Origin: Maea johnstoni
Taxonomy: Eukaryota > Annelida > Polychaeta > Spionida > Magelonidae
Length of the DNA stretch: 64,000 nt
Assembly: GCA_963942565.1 (NCBI GenBank)
Contig: OZ012701.1
Coordinates: 1,851,168-1,915,167, forward strand
Direction of reading: 5' to 3'
Below, one piece after another: positions 1 through 64,000 of the stretch. A model generated the notes under the pieces. The model had not been told where the DNA came from. It worked only from the letters and a program-made list of their open reading frames with translations, and did not search any database. Made by a program: the position numbers and the translations under genes. Positions within the stretch are counted from its first letter, which is position 1. Every line of letters starts with the position of its first letter.

Positions 1-2707
1 AGACTGGGTACCATGGATTGGGTATCTGTATCCTTACCCATTTCTACTCAGCAATTACCCTAAATCCTAATAAGTTAATCAGGAGCCTGTACCTCTTACA
101 TCTATATCCCCGCCCTGCTATTATCCCAATTCCTTTACTAAGGTTATATATGAGTATCTCATACCAGCTATAACTGCTAACTGCTCTCAACCTCATTGGG
201 TACCTCTATCCCACCATATACCAGATAGAACTATTAGTTAACCTTAGTTGGCTGGGTATCTATGTCCAATTCTGGCTATTGTCCTAGCCCTAAAATGTAA
301 GATACCTGTTTCCCTTACCAGCAATAATCCCCCCCCCCCTACCCAGGATAACAGATAAGCACATTTACCTCATCAATCTATTACCCTACATCTTCATATA
401 TTACATACTTGATTCCCATACCAGCTATTACCCTCAAGCCTTACAGGATTAGTAATTATATCTCATATCATAACATTAATAGCTAGGTAACTATATCTCA
501 TAGCTAAAGTAGTTCATTTAGGACATCTTATCCTTGCTACTACCCCATACAACAATAGGCTTTGTAGTTGTATACCATCCTACCTTATACCCTCAAGCTT
601 AATAGGCTTGTTACCTGAAAACCATACTATCAGGCATAGCAGGGATGAGCTAATGACACTTACTTTTAAGGGTTCCACTCAATGGCTCAGATGAGATAAA
701 GGTACCCAGCTGATTAGGAATATGGATAATGGTTTGAATGACTCTTGAGGTACATGTACACAGCTTTTAGGGCTGTTGGTAGTAGATTGGAATAGATATG
801 TAGGTATCACACCTCTCAGGGTTGAGGAAAACAGAAAAGGGATGGGATATGTGTTGAGGACAACTTCTGATAAAGCTTGATATTCAGACAATGTAGTTCG
901 AATGCTTCATGCCAACCTAAAGGCTGTTTGTTCCCCTCAAATAGCTAGTATAGGAGGGGGAGCTGGGGATACAGGTGTCCATTTTTGTGCCCATTCAGGC
1001 ATATTGGAGGAACTATTGAGTGTGTTTGATAATCAGGTATTATGGTTTGAATGTTCCCTGTCAACAAGGTGTGTTGGTCTTTGTGATTTACAGTTACGAT
1101 TTATGGCACAAAACTGTCCTATGGGGCACAAAAATGTCCTATGCTTTCCTTCTGATAATGGATGGGGCTCCCTCGCATATGTCCAGTGGTGAAAATCATT
1201 AAACAAGAAGAATGCAAACAACAGGAAAACAGCATCATGTCACAAAAGAGGTCTGATATTGCACATAGGGTCACTTTCTCAAAATTACTTGAGTTCTGAC
1301 ACTATAATTTAGATTTAAAGCAGATTTTGGTAAAATTCAATAGTCCCAGGCAACTGGGCTACCAGGTTGATAAGCCCCAGTAGGTTAAGGCCCAACAGCA
1401 GTCTATCCTGATCTTCTGACCATGTTAAAACCACACACCGGCATTGACTTACTACAATTATTGTAGTATAACTACATTTTGAGACCTTTGGCCTTCTAGA
1501 TTACCTTCTAAATAGGGTTGAACTGAAATAAAACAATTGATAAGTATCCAGCTATGACTATTTTAAACTATAGAGCACCTACAGTCTCACACAATAGCTT
1601 TAAACACCTTTTCAGTAGTCATATTGTTATTCAAACTCTGATTTCTAGCCTAAAACTGGATTTTTAGCAAATTTTGGTAAAATTTGGTTGTCCCGGGCAA
1701 CTGGGCAATCCATTTTTTTCAGCCCAATCAGTCTTTGTCGTGTTCAAACTATTTCTAGTACCATACATGTGTTAAAGGAACATCTTCAATTTTTAAAAAT
1801 ATTTTTTAGTATTTTATGCTATTTTTCGGTTATTTTTTCAACATAGGGGTAGGGGAAAAGAAAGTCCTGTAAAATCACGCTCGAACAACCAATGGAGCTC
1901 ATCTTTGTTTTATTATGCAGATAAGAGGTTGCTTGTAATTTAGGTATATAATATGGGTAGGTTTTGTACTCGTTTGACTACTAAAAACTTAAAGTTTGTG
2001 AAAATTTTCAAAAAAACTGCAAAAAAATGGCATTTTTTTAGACGTTTTTGAATTTTTTTCCATGGATAGTAATACGGTGCTTCTGAAAGGTATTTGGTAA
2101 TTGTACCTGTTGATCACTTGACCAGCACAACAAATTTGGAGTATCCCAGATAATTGCAAGTGTCCATACCACCCCCACTTAGAAAATGTCACCCCCACCC
2201 CTAAAATGAGGGAGGTACCGACCTTCAATTGGCCCTCCAGGGCAAACGCCCCCGCGATATAAGTGCAGACAAGCTGATCTGAACAGCTGAGGGTATAAGG
2301 TTTTTGGAAATATAGGTCTCCGAAATTCCCCAGGGGGGGGGAGGGTTTCGAACGTCAGCTCACGGACTATTATGTCAAATCCAGTACATCAATATTAAGC
2401 ATACTACTACTGTTCGAGTTTTAAAATGCTGCGGTTGTCTAGCCATCGTAACAAGTTGGTATATTTCCATGCCAACCAATACGTCCGAGATCATTTATAA
2501 CCAATCATAACGATCACAAAATGATTGACACACCTTCACTTTGTGATTGGACAATAACCAATAACTTGCAAACCCTATGTATGTACATTATTGTTGGATA
2601 ACGATAATGACTTTCGAGTACGGTAGCGACATATTACTTTGTTTTACGCATATCCAGAGATTCTACCGATGTTTTATCAGGTTTTCAATTATGATCTTTT
2701 AAAACAG
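1..2707. other. No gene seen; degenerate TACC-rich low-complexity DNA
   Basis: The first 650 bases contain many diverged ACCAGCTATTACCC-like and TACCCTCAAGC-like segments, suggesting a decayed tandem repeat. No exon upstream of the mucin exon was recognised. Open frames of up to 96 codons at 902-1192 show no familiar motif. Confidence 0.5.
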
Positions 2708-30778
<28,071 letters not shown>

Positions 30779-31404
30779 AAGCAGAAACATTGAAAGAATG
30801 GAGGCAACAACTTTATTTAATATTTTTATGCTCTTCTTATCTTTTTGGGGGTCAAAAACATACCCCTGTTCTGACACGTACGGATATATTTCAAGAACAA
30901 AGGAATATATCAAGAACAAATGACTTGGGATGGTGTTCTAATTTATATTTGCAATCTCTCTCCTAATACTTTTCAAACATAACCCTATTTAATGGGATAT
31001 ATGCATATGTCTCAAGCATGTGTGCTCGTAAAGTGCAAATTGGTTAAACCATTCGTTTTTAGAACAAAGTCATGCCAAATCAACTTGCAAGCAAACCAAA
31101 CCTTACTGGCGAAGATATGCACCTAAACTAGAGAGAACAATTGTTATTCTAAACTTAATATCAGATTGTGAGAAACATATACGGCATAAACCCTTTATCT
31201 ACGATTATTAAGGTAAAGCTCAAATGTGACTTTTGTTTTGTCTGTCTGATTTAGGTCTGATTTTTAACAGTTCATGACAACTGGAAGGTATATGAAGATC
31301 TCCCTTTTATTAAAAGCGACATAAAAACCCATACCTTTCCTCCTTTTCCTAAGAATTCGGAATTTGGAATTTCGTTTTCACATTTTTGCAATAATCTGTT
31401 CAAC

Positions 31405-31495
31405 TGGTGACTAGCCAGTGGAGGAAAACGGAGTACCCGACAAAAAACACCGCCTAACACCAGGTCACTGGCAACCTTACCCAAGAGGTTCTGTA
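31405..31495 (-). mobile_element. SINE fragment
   Basis: GACTAGCCAGTGGAGGAAAA, AGTACCCGACAAAAAACACC and CAGGTCACTGGCAACCTTAC match the body of the 62155-62385 SINE. Present only on the gene 1 side of the spacer. Confidence 0.7.
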
Positions 31496-32089
31496 CAAAA
31501 ACTAAAGAGAACAATCGTTATTCTAAAGTTACACTCACATTATGAGAAGCAAATACAGTATTTGCATTTAAGTTTAGTTTATCCAGGGAGGAATTGGGTA
31601 AAGTTGTTTCGTTTAGGGCTTCTAACGAATTTAGTAGAAAGAGCAGACAACCAAAATATTCTCAACTGCTACAATAATATTCTAAATAGAAAAGTTCTTA
31701 AAAATTAACATTGTCGGAATTTGTAAATGGAATGAGTGAAAGCAGTTGATTTTATGAGATAGGTATTTTAAAAGCCACTTTTTTCAAGTTTAGTTTATCC
31801 AGGTAAAAATGGGTAAAGTTGTTTCGTATTGTCTGTCTGATTCAGGTTTCATTTTAAAGAGATCCTGACAACTGGTAGATATGAAAATATTTCGATCACA
31901 CTGTTCTACCTTTTGTATATGCGTTGATGGGCTTCTAACGAATTTATTTGAAAGAGCAGACAACCAAAATATTTTAAACTGCTACAATAATATTTTAAGT
32001 AGAAAAGTTCTAAAAAAATAACATTGTCGGAATTTGCAAATGGAGTGAGTGAAAGCAGTTGATTTTATGAGAGGTATTTTAAAAGCCTC

Positions 32090-33560
32090 GTTTCGTTCAT
32101 TGTTTTCACTGAATTAGATGGAGAATGTTTACTTTCACTAAATGTTGCCACTGTTTGATAACCATGTTCTGTAATATGGAATATAATCAATAGTAGACTA
32201 ACTAAGAAAGATACTGCCTGTACACCAAACAGTTATTTACATCTAGAATGGATTGCTATTACAGAATTATACAACTAAAATGGACGATTTTTGTTAAGTA
32301 CATCATGAATTACATCAAAAAGACAATGTTTATTAGGAATATTCTGAAATATGGAATGTGTATCTACTACAGAATAGTGTACCTGACAAAGAAACTACAG
32401 TTTACTTTGTATTTTCTAATATATGGAATGTGATGCTTCTAAGGAATCAAGTAAATAATTAAGAATTCGCCGTTTCTTTAGTATATTATGAAACATGAAA
32501 GCTGTGTCTGTTATAGAATCATGTCACTAGAAGAGAAATCCACCGTTTTATGTTTATTGTGGAATAGTTATCTTTGTTTAGTATTTACGGATATATTGAA
32601 TGTGTTGCTATTTTAGATTACTTAACTGACTGTGAATTCAACCTTTGTTTAGTATGTAGTGAAATATGGAAGTTGTTTCTATAAACAGTATGTAATTGCA
32701 TTATAATGACAAAATCTATTTAGTGCATTTTTAAATATGGACTGTGTAGCTACTACATACTGTAGAATGGCTAATTTTCCCGTGTGACAATTTTCCTTAA
32801 TTTTTCATTTTTGGGTTTTCCCGTTTCTAATATTTCCGAAAAGAGGATATGTGTTTTTTCCCGTTTTTAATTTTCCCGTTTTAAGTCGATCTTAAGTAGT
32901 TTTAAGTAGTCCACAGTCTTATATAAACATGTGCCATGGGTTGAAGTGCTTATCAGTACAACAAACCACACTGCAAAGGGACTATCACCAGTCTAGATAA
33001 GCATCTTATAGACTGGAGACAGTTCCCAGTGTTATATAAGCATGTGCAGGGCCATGCAGCAGCGCATGCGGTGGTGGGACTTTCACCAGTCTAGAGAAGT
33101 GACTAGAAATAGATCACCAGGGAGTTAATCTCTTAAGTATAGGTGAGTTGCAGTCACAGCATGATTAGAAGTCATCTAGTGACACCTGATTGTTCCCTGC
33201 CGCATGTGGATTGCAATAAGGGATGACCCCTATCACTCTGAGTAAACGCAGGTCTGACACTTCAGAGATAAAGCTGGCCAAGTCTATTTAACTAAGGTCA
33301 GAATTTCCCGTGTTTTTTAATTCCGGATATGAAGTGTAATGATTTTCCCGGTGTTGTTTATTCCCGTTTGATAGCATTCGGGAAAAAAACGGGAAAATAA
33401 AACACACGGGAAAATTAGCCATTCTACAGTAATCATGTAAATCACAGAGAAATCAATCACCATTTGTTTAGTTATTTCTGGAATATGGAATGTATCGTTA
33501 TCACAGATTGCGAAAGGCACCTTTTGCCTAGTAGAATGTATAATACGGAATGTCTGCTTC
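32090..33560 (+). repeat. Degenerate tandem repeat of about 71 bp, left array
   Basis: The motif AATATGGAATGTG...CTACTACAGAAT recurs at about 32171, 32347, 32422, 32494, 32590, 32662, 32733, 33481 and 33551, spaced mostly 71-75 bp, interrupted by the 670-bp TIR element. Inverted relative to the right array. Confidence 0.85.
32760..33429. mobile_element. TIR element, 670 bp, TA target duplication
   Basis: Ends CTGTAGAATGGCTAATTTTC and the exact reverse complement, identical over about 27 bp, flanked by TA on both sides. The flanks join into a normal unit of the 71-bp repeat, showing the empty site. TTTTCCCG recurs inside both ends. No transposase: a non-autonomous DNA transposon, perhaps Tc1/mariner-like because of the TA. 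Confidence 0.92.
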
Positions 33561-34082
33561 ATCTGACTTATCGTCTGGGCAAGGTGCAACCACTTTACTG
33601 TCTTATGGATACCAAGGCCAGAATACTAGATATCTTACATTCGAACATAAAAAGGCCATGGAGCTGTTCAACTCACACATTGCTTACACGCATAAACGTA
33701 TGAATTGGTCACACTAGAAAAACTAAGAAACTGAGAAACGTTAACAAACCCCAGTTGTAAAAATATATATCTGTATTATAGACTAAAGATATACATTCCT
33801 GTAATCTTATTCATGTCCGTCCAATCGTCTGCCAGTAACTGGTAGAACTCTTGCCCAGTTGCAGGGCAGCGATAATAGAATGCTTAGTTATGACCTATGT
33901 AGCTTATTGGTAAAGCTTCTCTCAAGCTATAACGTTTGGGCATGTGGTCTAGTCTAAGTCCAGCCACCAAGGTGGCCATCGGTCGTGCATTCCTGTAAAG
34001 ATTTGGTGGTCAGACACATTTAGTGCAATAATTTTATGTCTTTAGAAAAGCAGGCTAGATTAGAATGTAGTGATGGCATATT

Positions 34083-35119
<1,037 letters not shown>

Positions 35120-36059
35120 TAGCACTTTGCATCAACGAATTGTTGTATGGGTCAAAATACATGTGTATCTGTAAATCTTTAATGCTGAGTTCGTCTGACT
35201 TAGTATACTTTGGCTATCCAAAGGGCCGAATGACCTAAGATATAGTGCAACGACTGGACGACTTCAGTTTCTTTCCTCAAAAAATATGAATTTTCAGGTT
35301 TGTTTTAGCTGATATGGCAGTACTTATAGTTAAGGAGGGAAGCATCGCTTGATTTACATTTGTCTTGTTATTAGGTTTTGCTTTTATTGAAGTAGTTGCA
35401 CATTCATTACAGAATTCTGATCGAAAAAATAAAACTTGCACTGAAAATTGTCTTGGGTATTTCTTACAAAATCTTAGAGTGATCAAATAAGGCTTACCTT
35501 TTTGGCATTTTAAATGAAACCGTGTGGCATATCCTGACCCATGTATCGACTGGCAGAATAAGAATATTAGAAATAAGATATTCTTACAATATTGTATTCT
35601 ATATTGAATATGAAATATCTATATATTTCACAAATAACTGGTCATATCATCTGTCCACCAATAGTTATAGAAAGCAGTATTAGCATACGAGGACATGCTG
35701 GGTTATAATTCTGGAGGTAGAGAATACAGTGGTATCTCCTACCGTTAACCCACAATATACCCTTATTCCCTTTTGTCATTAAAATTCTAAAATTACCCTC
35801 GAGTAGAAATACTTAGCAGTGATTCGGGTTAGACAGTCGCTTTTGATGGGTACTCTGATAAATTCCACCACTTAGAACTGTCTAGTCATGATTTAGCCCT
35901 AAATATAACAAGAAATGTAACCATAAGCACAATTCAATGTTCCTAATTACCCAATGAGAGTCATAGTTGAAAGAATCATTTGTATCCTGGTTGCTGAAAC
36001 GAAGAGGAACATAAGTCGAATTGTTCTTTTTTTAGTATGATATTTCCATTTGTGTTAGA

Positions 36060-37990
36060 CAATATGTATGTGCCAGATGGGTAAGTACAATTTCAAAATG
36101 TATCCGTTACCAAAACATTCCATTTACCTTAAGGAGACTTTTATAGACAAACTTTGTAAGATTGCCCACAAAACTATACCAAAACCTAGTCCCAACCAGA
36201 AGCTTTGGTTCTTTGATGTGTGTAAGTGGGCTATTTTAGATCGAAAGCAATATTTTTTGAATTTTTAAAAGATTTCATATTGATGCGAATTTACAAGAAT
36301 ATCCCATTGAAAGAGCCAAAGCAAGAAAGCTCATCCATGCCGAAAATTGGTTGACATGAATATGTATCAAAACTAAATGCTAGAACATCAATGAAAAAAC
36401 TTCTGAACATGGTTCATAAAATTAAGGGTTAGGGCTCTATCCCATCTGCAAAACAAATTGAGAAGAAGGGGAAAAAAGACTATTAAGGGATATCGCCAAT
36501 ACCATTAATGAGGCAATATCATACAATTCATCTGCACATTATTCAGCTTAATTTCAACACATCAAAAATAGACAAGAGAGACATCCACTTAGATTACAAT
36601 CCAATAATACAGTACCATACAATCAACCCTTTTTAATAAATGAACTTGGGACATCAGTCTTATGACACAGCTCCTGAACCAGACCCCATACATTACCAAA
36701 TAAATTGGAAAGCATCTGCCTGAAGCTTCTCTCCAGTGCCTTCGAAAAAAATCTTTTTTAGTATTTGGGTAACTGAAGAATTTTCTTCCTCCTGAAGAGA
36801 AGCCACCATCTTCACTATTGCCTAGCGAGGAAAAGACTTCAAAGATCAGAAAATAATTATCATAGACTTGCCGAGACAACTGAAAGAATGATTAATGACC
36901 ATTTTTTTTGGTTTCTGAAATCCTCTACACATATTGCTTGTGAAAGCGCAATGGCTTTTGGAAAACAAGAAGCACAATGGATCACCTTGCACATTGTGAA
37001 ACCTTTGTACGAGAGGCATTTTAAAATCGAGAACAAGTGGTGTCTATCTTTTTCGACCTTGCACAAGCATATGACACCACTTGGAGATTATGAAAGGAGG
37101 AAATTATGGAAGAGCTATATATGATACAGACATCAGGGGATATCTAACCCTTTTTATTCAAAACCTTTTTATCTGAAAGAAAATTCCCAGTCAGGAAGGC
37201 ACATCTCTGATTTTGTAACATTTGTCCCCCATAGCATAGATCGAGCAACTCTATCGTCGGGTATGCTGTTGTTTACATTCTGAGATAGATAGGCCATACC
37301 CACGATAGAGAAAGCCCCATACAAAACTTTTCCACTGCGCCCAAAAAACTGGGCGCTCACATTTCTAGCCCAGTCTGGCCACCCAAACCAACTGAATTCG
37401 TTTCCTACCTTGGTAATTTACGTTGTGACGCCTTTACAGCACTCAAATCCGTCCAGAGTGCGAGAAATGAGAGCTTTTTGGCTGGAAGCGATAATTGTCA
37501 CCGTGTCCTTACCGCCATTGAATTCGAGATATGACTAGTCGAGCAGCACTGTCCATCATTTCCCATATCAAACCTATCACCTTCTCACACGTGTGCTGCT
37601 CGACTAGTCATGATTGTCGTTTGACTGCCAAACATATTTTATTTGATTGGTACGATCTTATTGAATACATAAATAAACATCTTAATGTAAATAGCTTTAA
37701 AGAACTTTTTGAGAAGTTCCTCCACACAACATTATATCTTATTTACATGAGATTGGTCTGTTTTACAGATTATGAAACATCTTAAGAATTTAGTTTCCTT
37801 TGAAACAACCTTGTATGCACTACTGATGATCTGAATTTGTTTATTGCTTTGTGAACATTCGTAATTATTTATTGCTTTGTTGTTGTTTTCTACAATAACA
37901 AAGGACCATTATTTTACAGAGATTTTATGGCACTAAATGGCATTTGTGAGCTGATGTGCCTTTAAGCAACCATTCATTCATCAAATACCA
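36060..37990 (+). mobile_element. LINE (non-LTR retrotransposon) remnant with (CATT)n tail
   Basis: The segment at 36100-36420 resembles the linker between endonuclease and RT (LWFFDVCKWAILDRKQYF, then IERAKARKLIHAENW). At 37040-37190 an RT palm motif reads FDLAQAYDTTWR with later FLSERKFPVR. At 37570-37740 a C-terminal zinc-type region reads CRLTAKHILFDWYDLIEYIN. It ends with TGATGTGCCTTTAAGCAACC and CATT repeats. RT and tail regions resemble jockey/I-type LINEs. Several stops and frame breaks; about 1.9 kb, 5' truncated, inactive. Confidence 0.85.
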
Positions 37991-38289
37991 AAAAAGTAAG
38001 CGATGATTAACCATTCTTAGAGGTTATTAAAAAGTAAAACACAAGGCAATTTTAAGTGCAAATTTTATTTATCTGATCAGGAATATGTAATTAATATGCA
38101 ACTACTTCGGAAAAAGCAGAGCTAAGAAAAAGTAAATTGCAAGGTTCAAATACTTTCATTTGTCATCATTTCCTCTGTAATAGCATAGCTTGATTGCGAC
38201 TAGCCTGTTGTAAAAGTATCAATCTTCAAAGCAGCAAAAAACGGCCTTGAGATTTTTGGAAATATTTGGAGAAATGTAACTTGAAATGT

Positions 38290-39480
38290 GACTACCAATC
38301 TTGTACTATTTTGTAAGTTCATTTCCAATTCCAGTTAGTGTCGCAGGTAGTATCGAATCAGACAACAGCCAAAATCTTTTTTTAGAAGATATACTTAGCA
38401 AAAGGTGTCTTTCTCAGTCTGTAATAGCAATGCAATCCATTATTCAGAATAAACCAAACAAATGGCGATTTCTCAGTTATTTACATAATTCTGTAGTAGC
38501 ATCACATTCCATAATCAAAAATATTCTAAATAAATGTTGTCAATTTTTTGTAATTATATAATTCTGCCAGAGCAACAAATTCCGTATTTCGCAAATTTTA
38601 AACAAGCAGTCAGTTATTTAACTCAAAATAGCAACACATTGCATATTTCCGAAAATACTTAACAAAGATATTTTCGCCATCTAGTCACACAATTCTACAG
38701 TAACAACAAACTCCATATTTTGCAATAAATTAAAAACGTCGTTTTCTCAGTTAGTTACATAACTCATGATAGCAACATTTTCGATATTCTAGAAAGTACT
38801 TAACTAACAATATCTTTCTCATTTAGTGACATACCGGTAATTCGATAATAGCAACATATTCTAAAGTTCACAATATACTAAAGAAATGGCGAATTCTTTT
38901 TTATTTACATGAGTCTTTAATAGCAACACATTCCATATATCAGAGAGTACTGAATACACGGTGATATATTCGTCAGTTACTAACCTATTGTAGAAATACA
39001 TTCAATATTTCATAATATTTTGAAGACTTTTTCGGTCAGTTCCATTATCATGTATTAGCAACACATTCCATAATTCATGATATGCTCAACAAAAGTGTTC
39101 CTTCCTAGTTACTGTAGAATAGGAAATGACTGTGAGCATATAATTAAGCTGAACTTACCTAATTAGTAAATCTCTGTATAATAATATTCGGATTTAAAAT
39201 CTGCCCCCCCCCCCCTTCCATCTGTGTTAATGTGTGAACTGACTGTTCAGTAAAATTAAATTCTGAAAGATAATTTTCGGTCAAATTCTGTATATTTGCA
39301 CCACATATTAATTTCCTATTTAACAGTATATAATTTTGTAATAGCAATCCATTGTAGATGTATATAACTGTTTGATGTACAGACAGTGTCTTTCTTAGTT
39401 ACATGTTTCTGCCATTGAATATATTCCATGTTACATAATATGATTAACAAAGAGCGTCAGCTAGTTTCAAAATTTTGTGA
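38290..39480 (-). repeat. Degenerate tandem repeat of about 71 bp, right array
   Basis: The motif GTAGCAACACATTCCATA recurs at about 38505, 38576, 38635, 38707, 38777, 38852, 38920, 38992 and 39060, spaced 59-75 bp. It is the reverse complement of the left array, so the two arrays face each other across the spacer. Confidence 0.85.
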
Positions 39481-39499
39481 AAGTATAACATTCTATATC

Positions 39500-39570
39500 T
39501 CATTCAGTGAATATAATAAACAAAACGTGGCTTTTAAAGTACCTATTTTATAAGAATTAAGTGCGTTCAC
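39500..39570 (-). repeat. Inverted counterpart of 31740-31800
   Basis: ACGTGGCTTTTAAAGTACCTATTTTAT here is the reverse complement, with few changes, of ATAGGTATTTTAAAAGCCAC near 31760. It marks continuity of the duplication past the stop codons. Confidence 0.7.
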
Positions 39571-40008
39571 CCATTTCAGCAACGTTTTAATGATATGACT
39601 TTAACAATGACAATCGTCTTTAAGAAAAGACTTGCAAACGATATGCTCGTTATCACATGCCTGAAACATTTGAGTGTAACTCATAAAATACAAAATACTG
39701 TATTTAGTGTGTGCATATCAAGTGATGCGGTACAAGCATAGGGATCACAAGTCCTAATATTAGTGTGCAGTGTATTGAATGTGAACTCTAGGTGTGTTCA
39801 AAGTATGCATTAATTCATCTGTCACAATATTAAAACAGTATACAGAAGAGTAATGTCTGAGAAATTTAGAAGGGTGACAGCAAATATCAATAAGAACATC
39901 TGATATCTTTTTTTCTAAAATATTCCTTTGTTTTCGAGGTATATTTTTATATATCAGGACGGAGATACGTTTTTGGACTTCATAATAATTAACAGCAGCA
40001 TTAACAAA

Positions 40009-64000
<23,992 letters not shown>

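Noticed and set aside
902-1192. 96-codon open frame upstream of gene 1 as a missing 5' exon
   Set aside because: No motif, signal peptide or usable donor in phase with exon 1 was found.

Overview
This is a window of animal nuclear DNA. It has multi-exon genes with GT-AG introns, no operons, and a dense load of (TA)n microsatellites, tRNA-derived SINEs, LINE remnants and hairpin transposons. Both recognisable genes belong to the polycystin-1-like (PKD1L/PKDREJ) family. Together with the repeat style this suggests a marine invertebrate, possibly a deuterostome such as an echinoderm, hemichordate or cephalochordate. The species is a guess.

Layout. Positions 1-2707 hold no recognisable exon. Gene 1 runs on the + strand from an internal exon at 2708 to a stop at 30778, with 23 visible exons coding about 1694 residues. 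In order it encodes a mucin-like Thr/Pro repeat, a GAIN-like region with a GPS motif that has lost its cysteines and cleavage tripeptide, a first membrane helix, a PLAT domain, and ten further helices that end in a polycystin cation-channel module and an acidic tail. A spacer (30779-40008) carries a roughly 71-bp degenerate tandem repeat in opposite orientations on its two sides, a 670-bp TIR element, a nearly 900-bp (TA)n block and a LINE remnant. Gene 2 runs on the - strand from beyond 64000 down to a stop at 40009. Its 15 visible exons match gene 1 exons 9-23 one for one, with identical phases and, except for one exon, identical lengths.

The window is therefore a large tail-to-tail inverted duplication of one channel gene. 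The copies differ in a few ways. Gene 2 has a one-base deletion in the exon matching gene 1 exon 15, a GC instead of GT donor after the exon matching exon 14, two broken extra copies of the start of the pore exon, a different C-terminus, and a 145-bp intron grown to about 8 kb mainly by a 7.0-kb foldback element (54035-61075). That element is built from roughly 835-bp tandem units. Gene 1 introns hold a nested cluster of inverted-repeat elements (10563-13200) and two more 3' ends of the spacer LINE family.

Protein role is by family knowledge: polycystin-1-like proteins are 11-pass membrane receptors or channel subunits that pair with polycystin-2-like subunits in sensory, ciliary or sperm membranes. 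The absence of a cleavable GPS in both copies is the most unusual protein-level observation. There is one assembly gap of 200 N (8801-9000).
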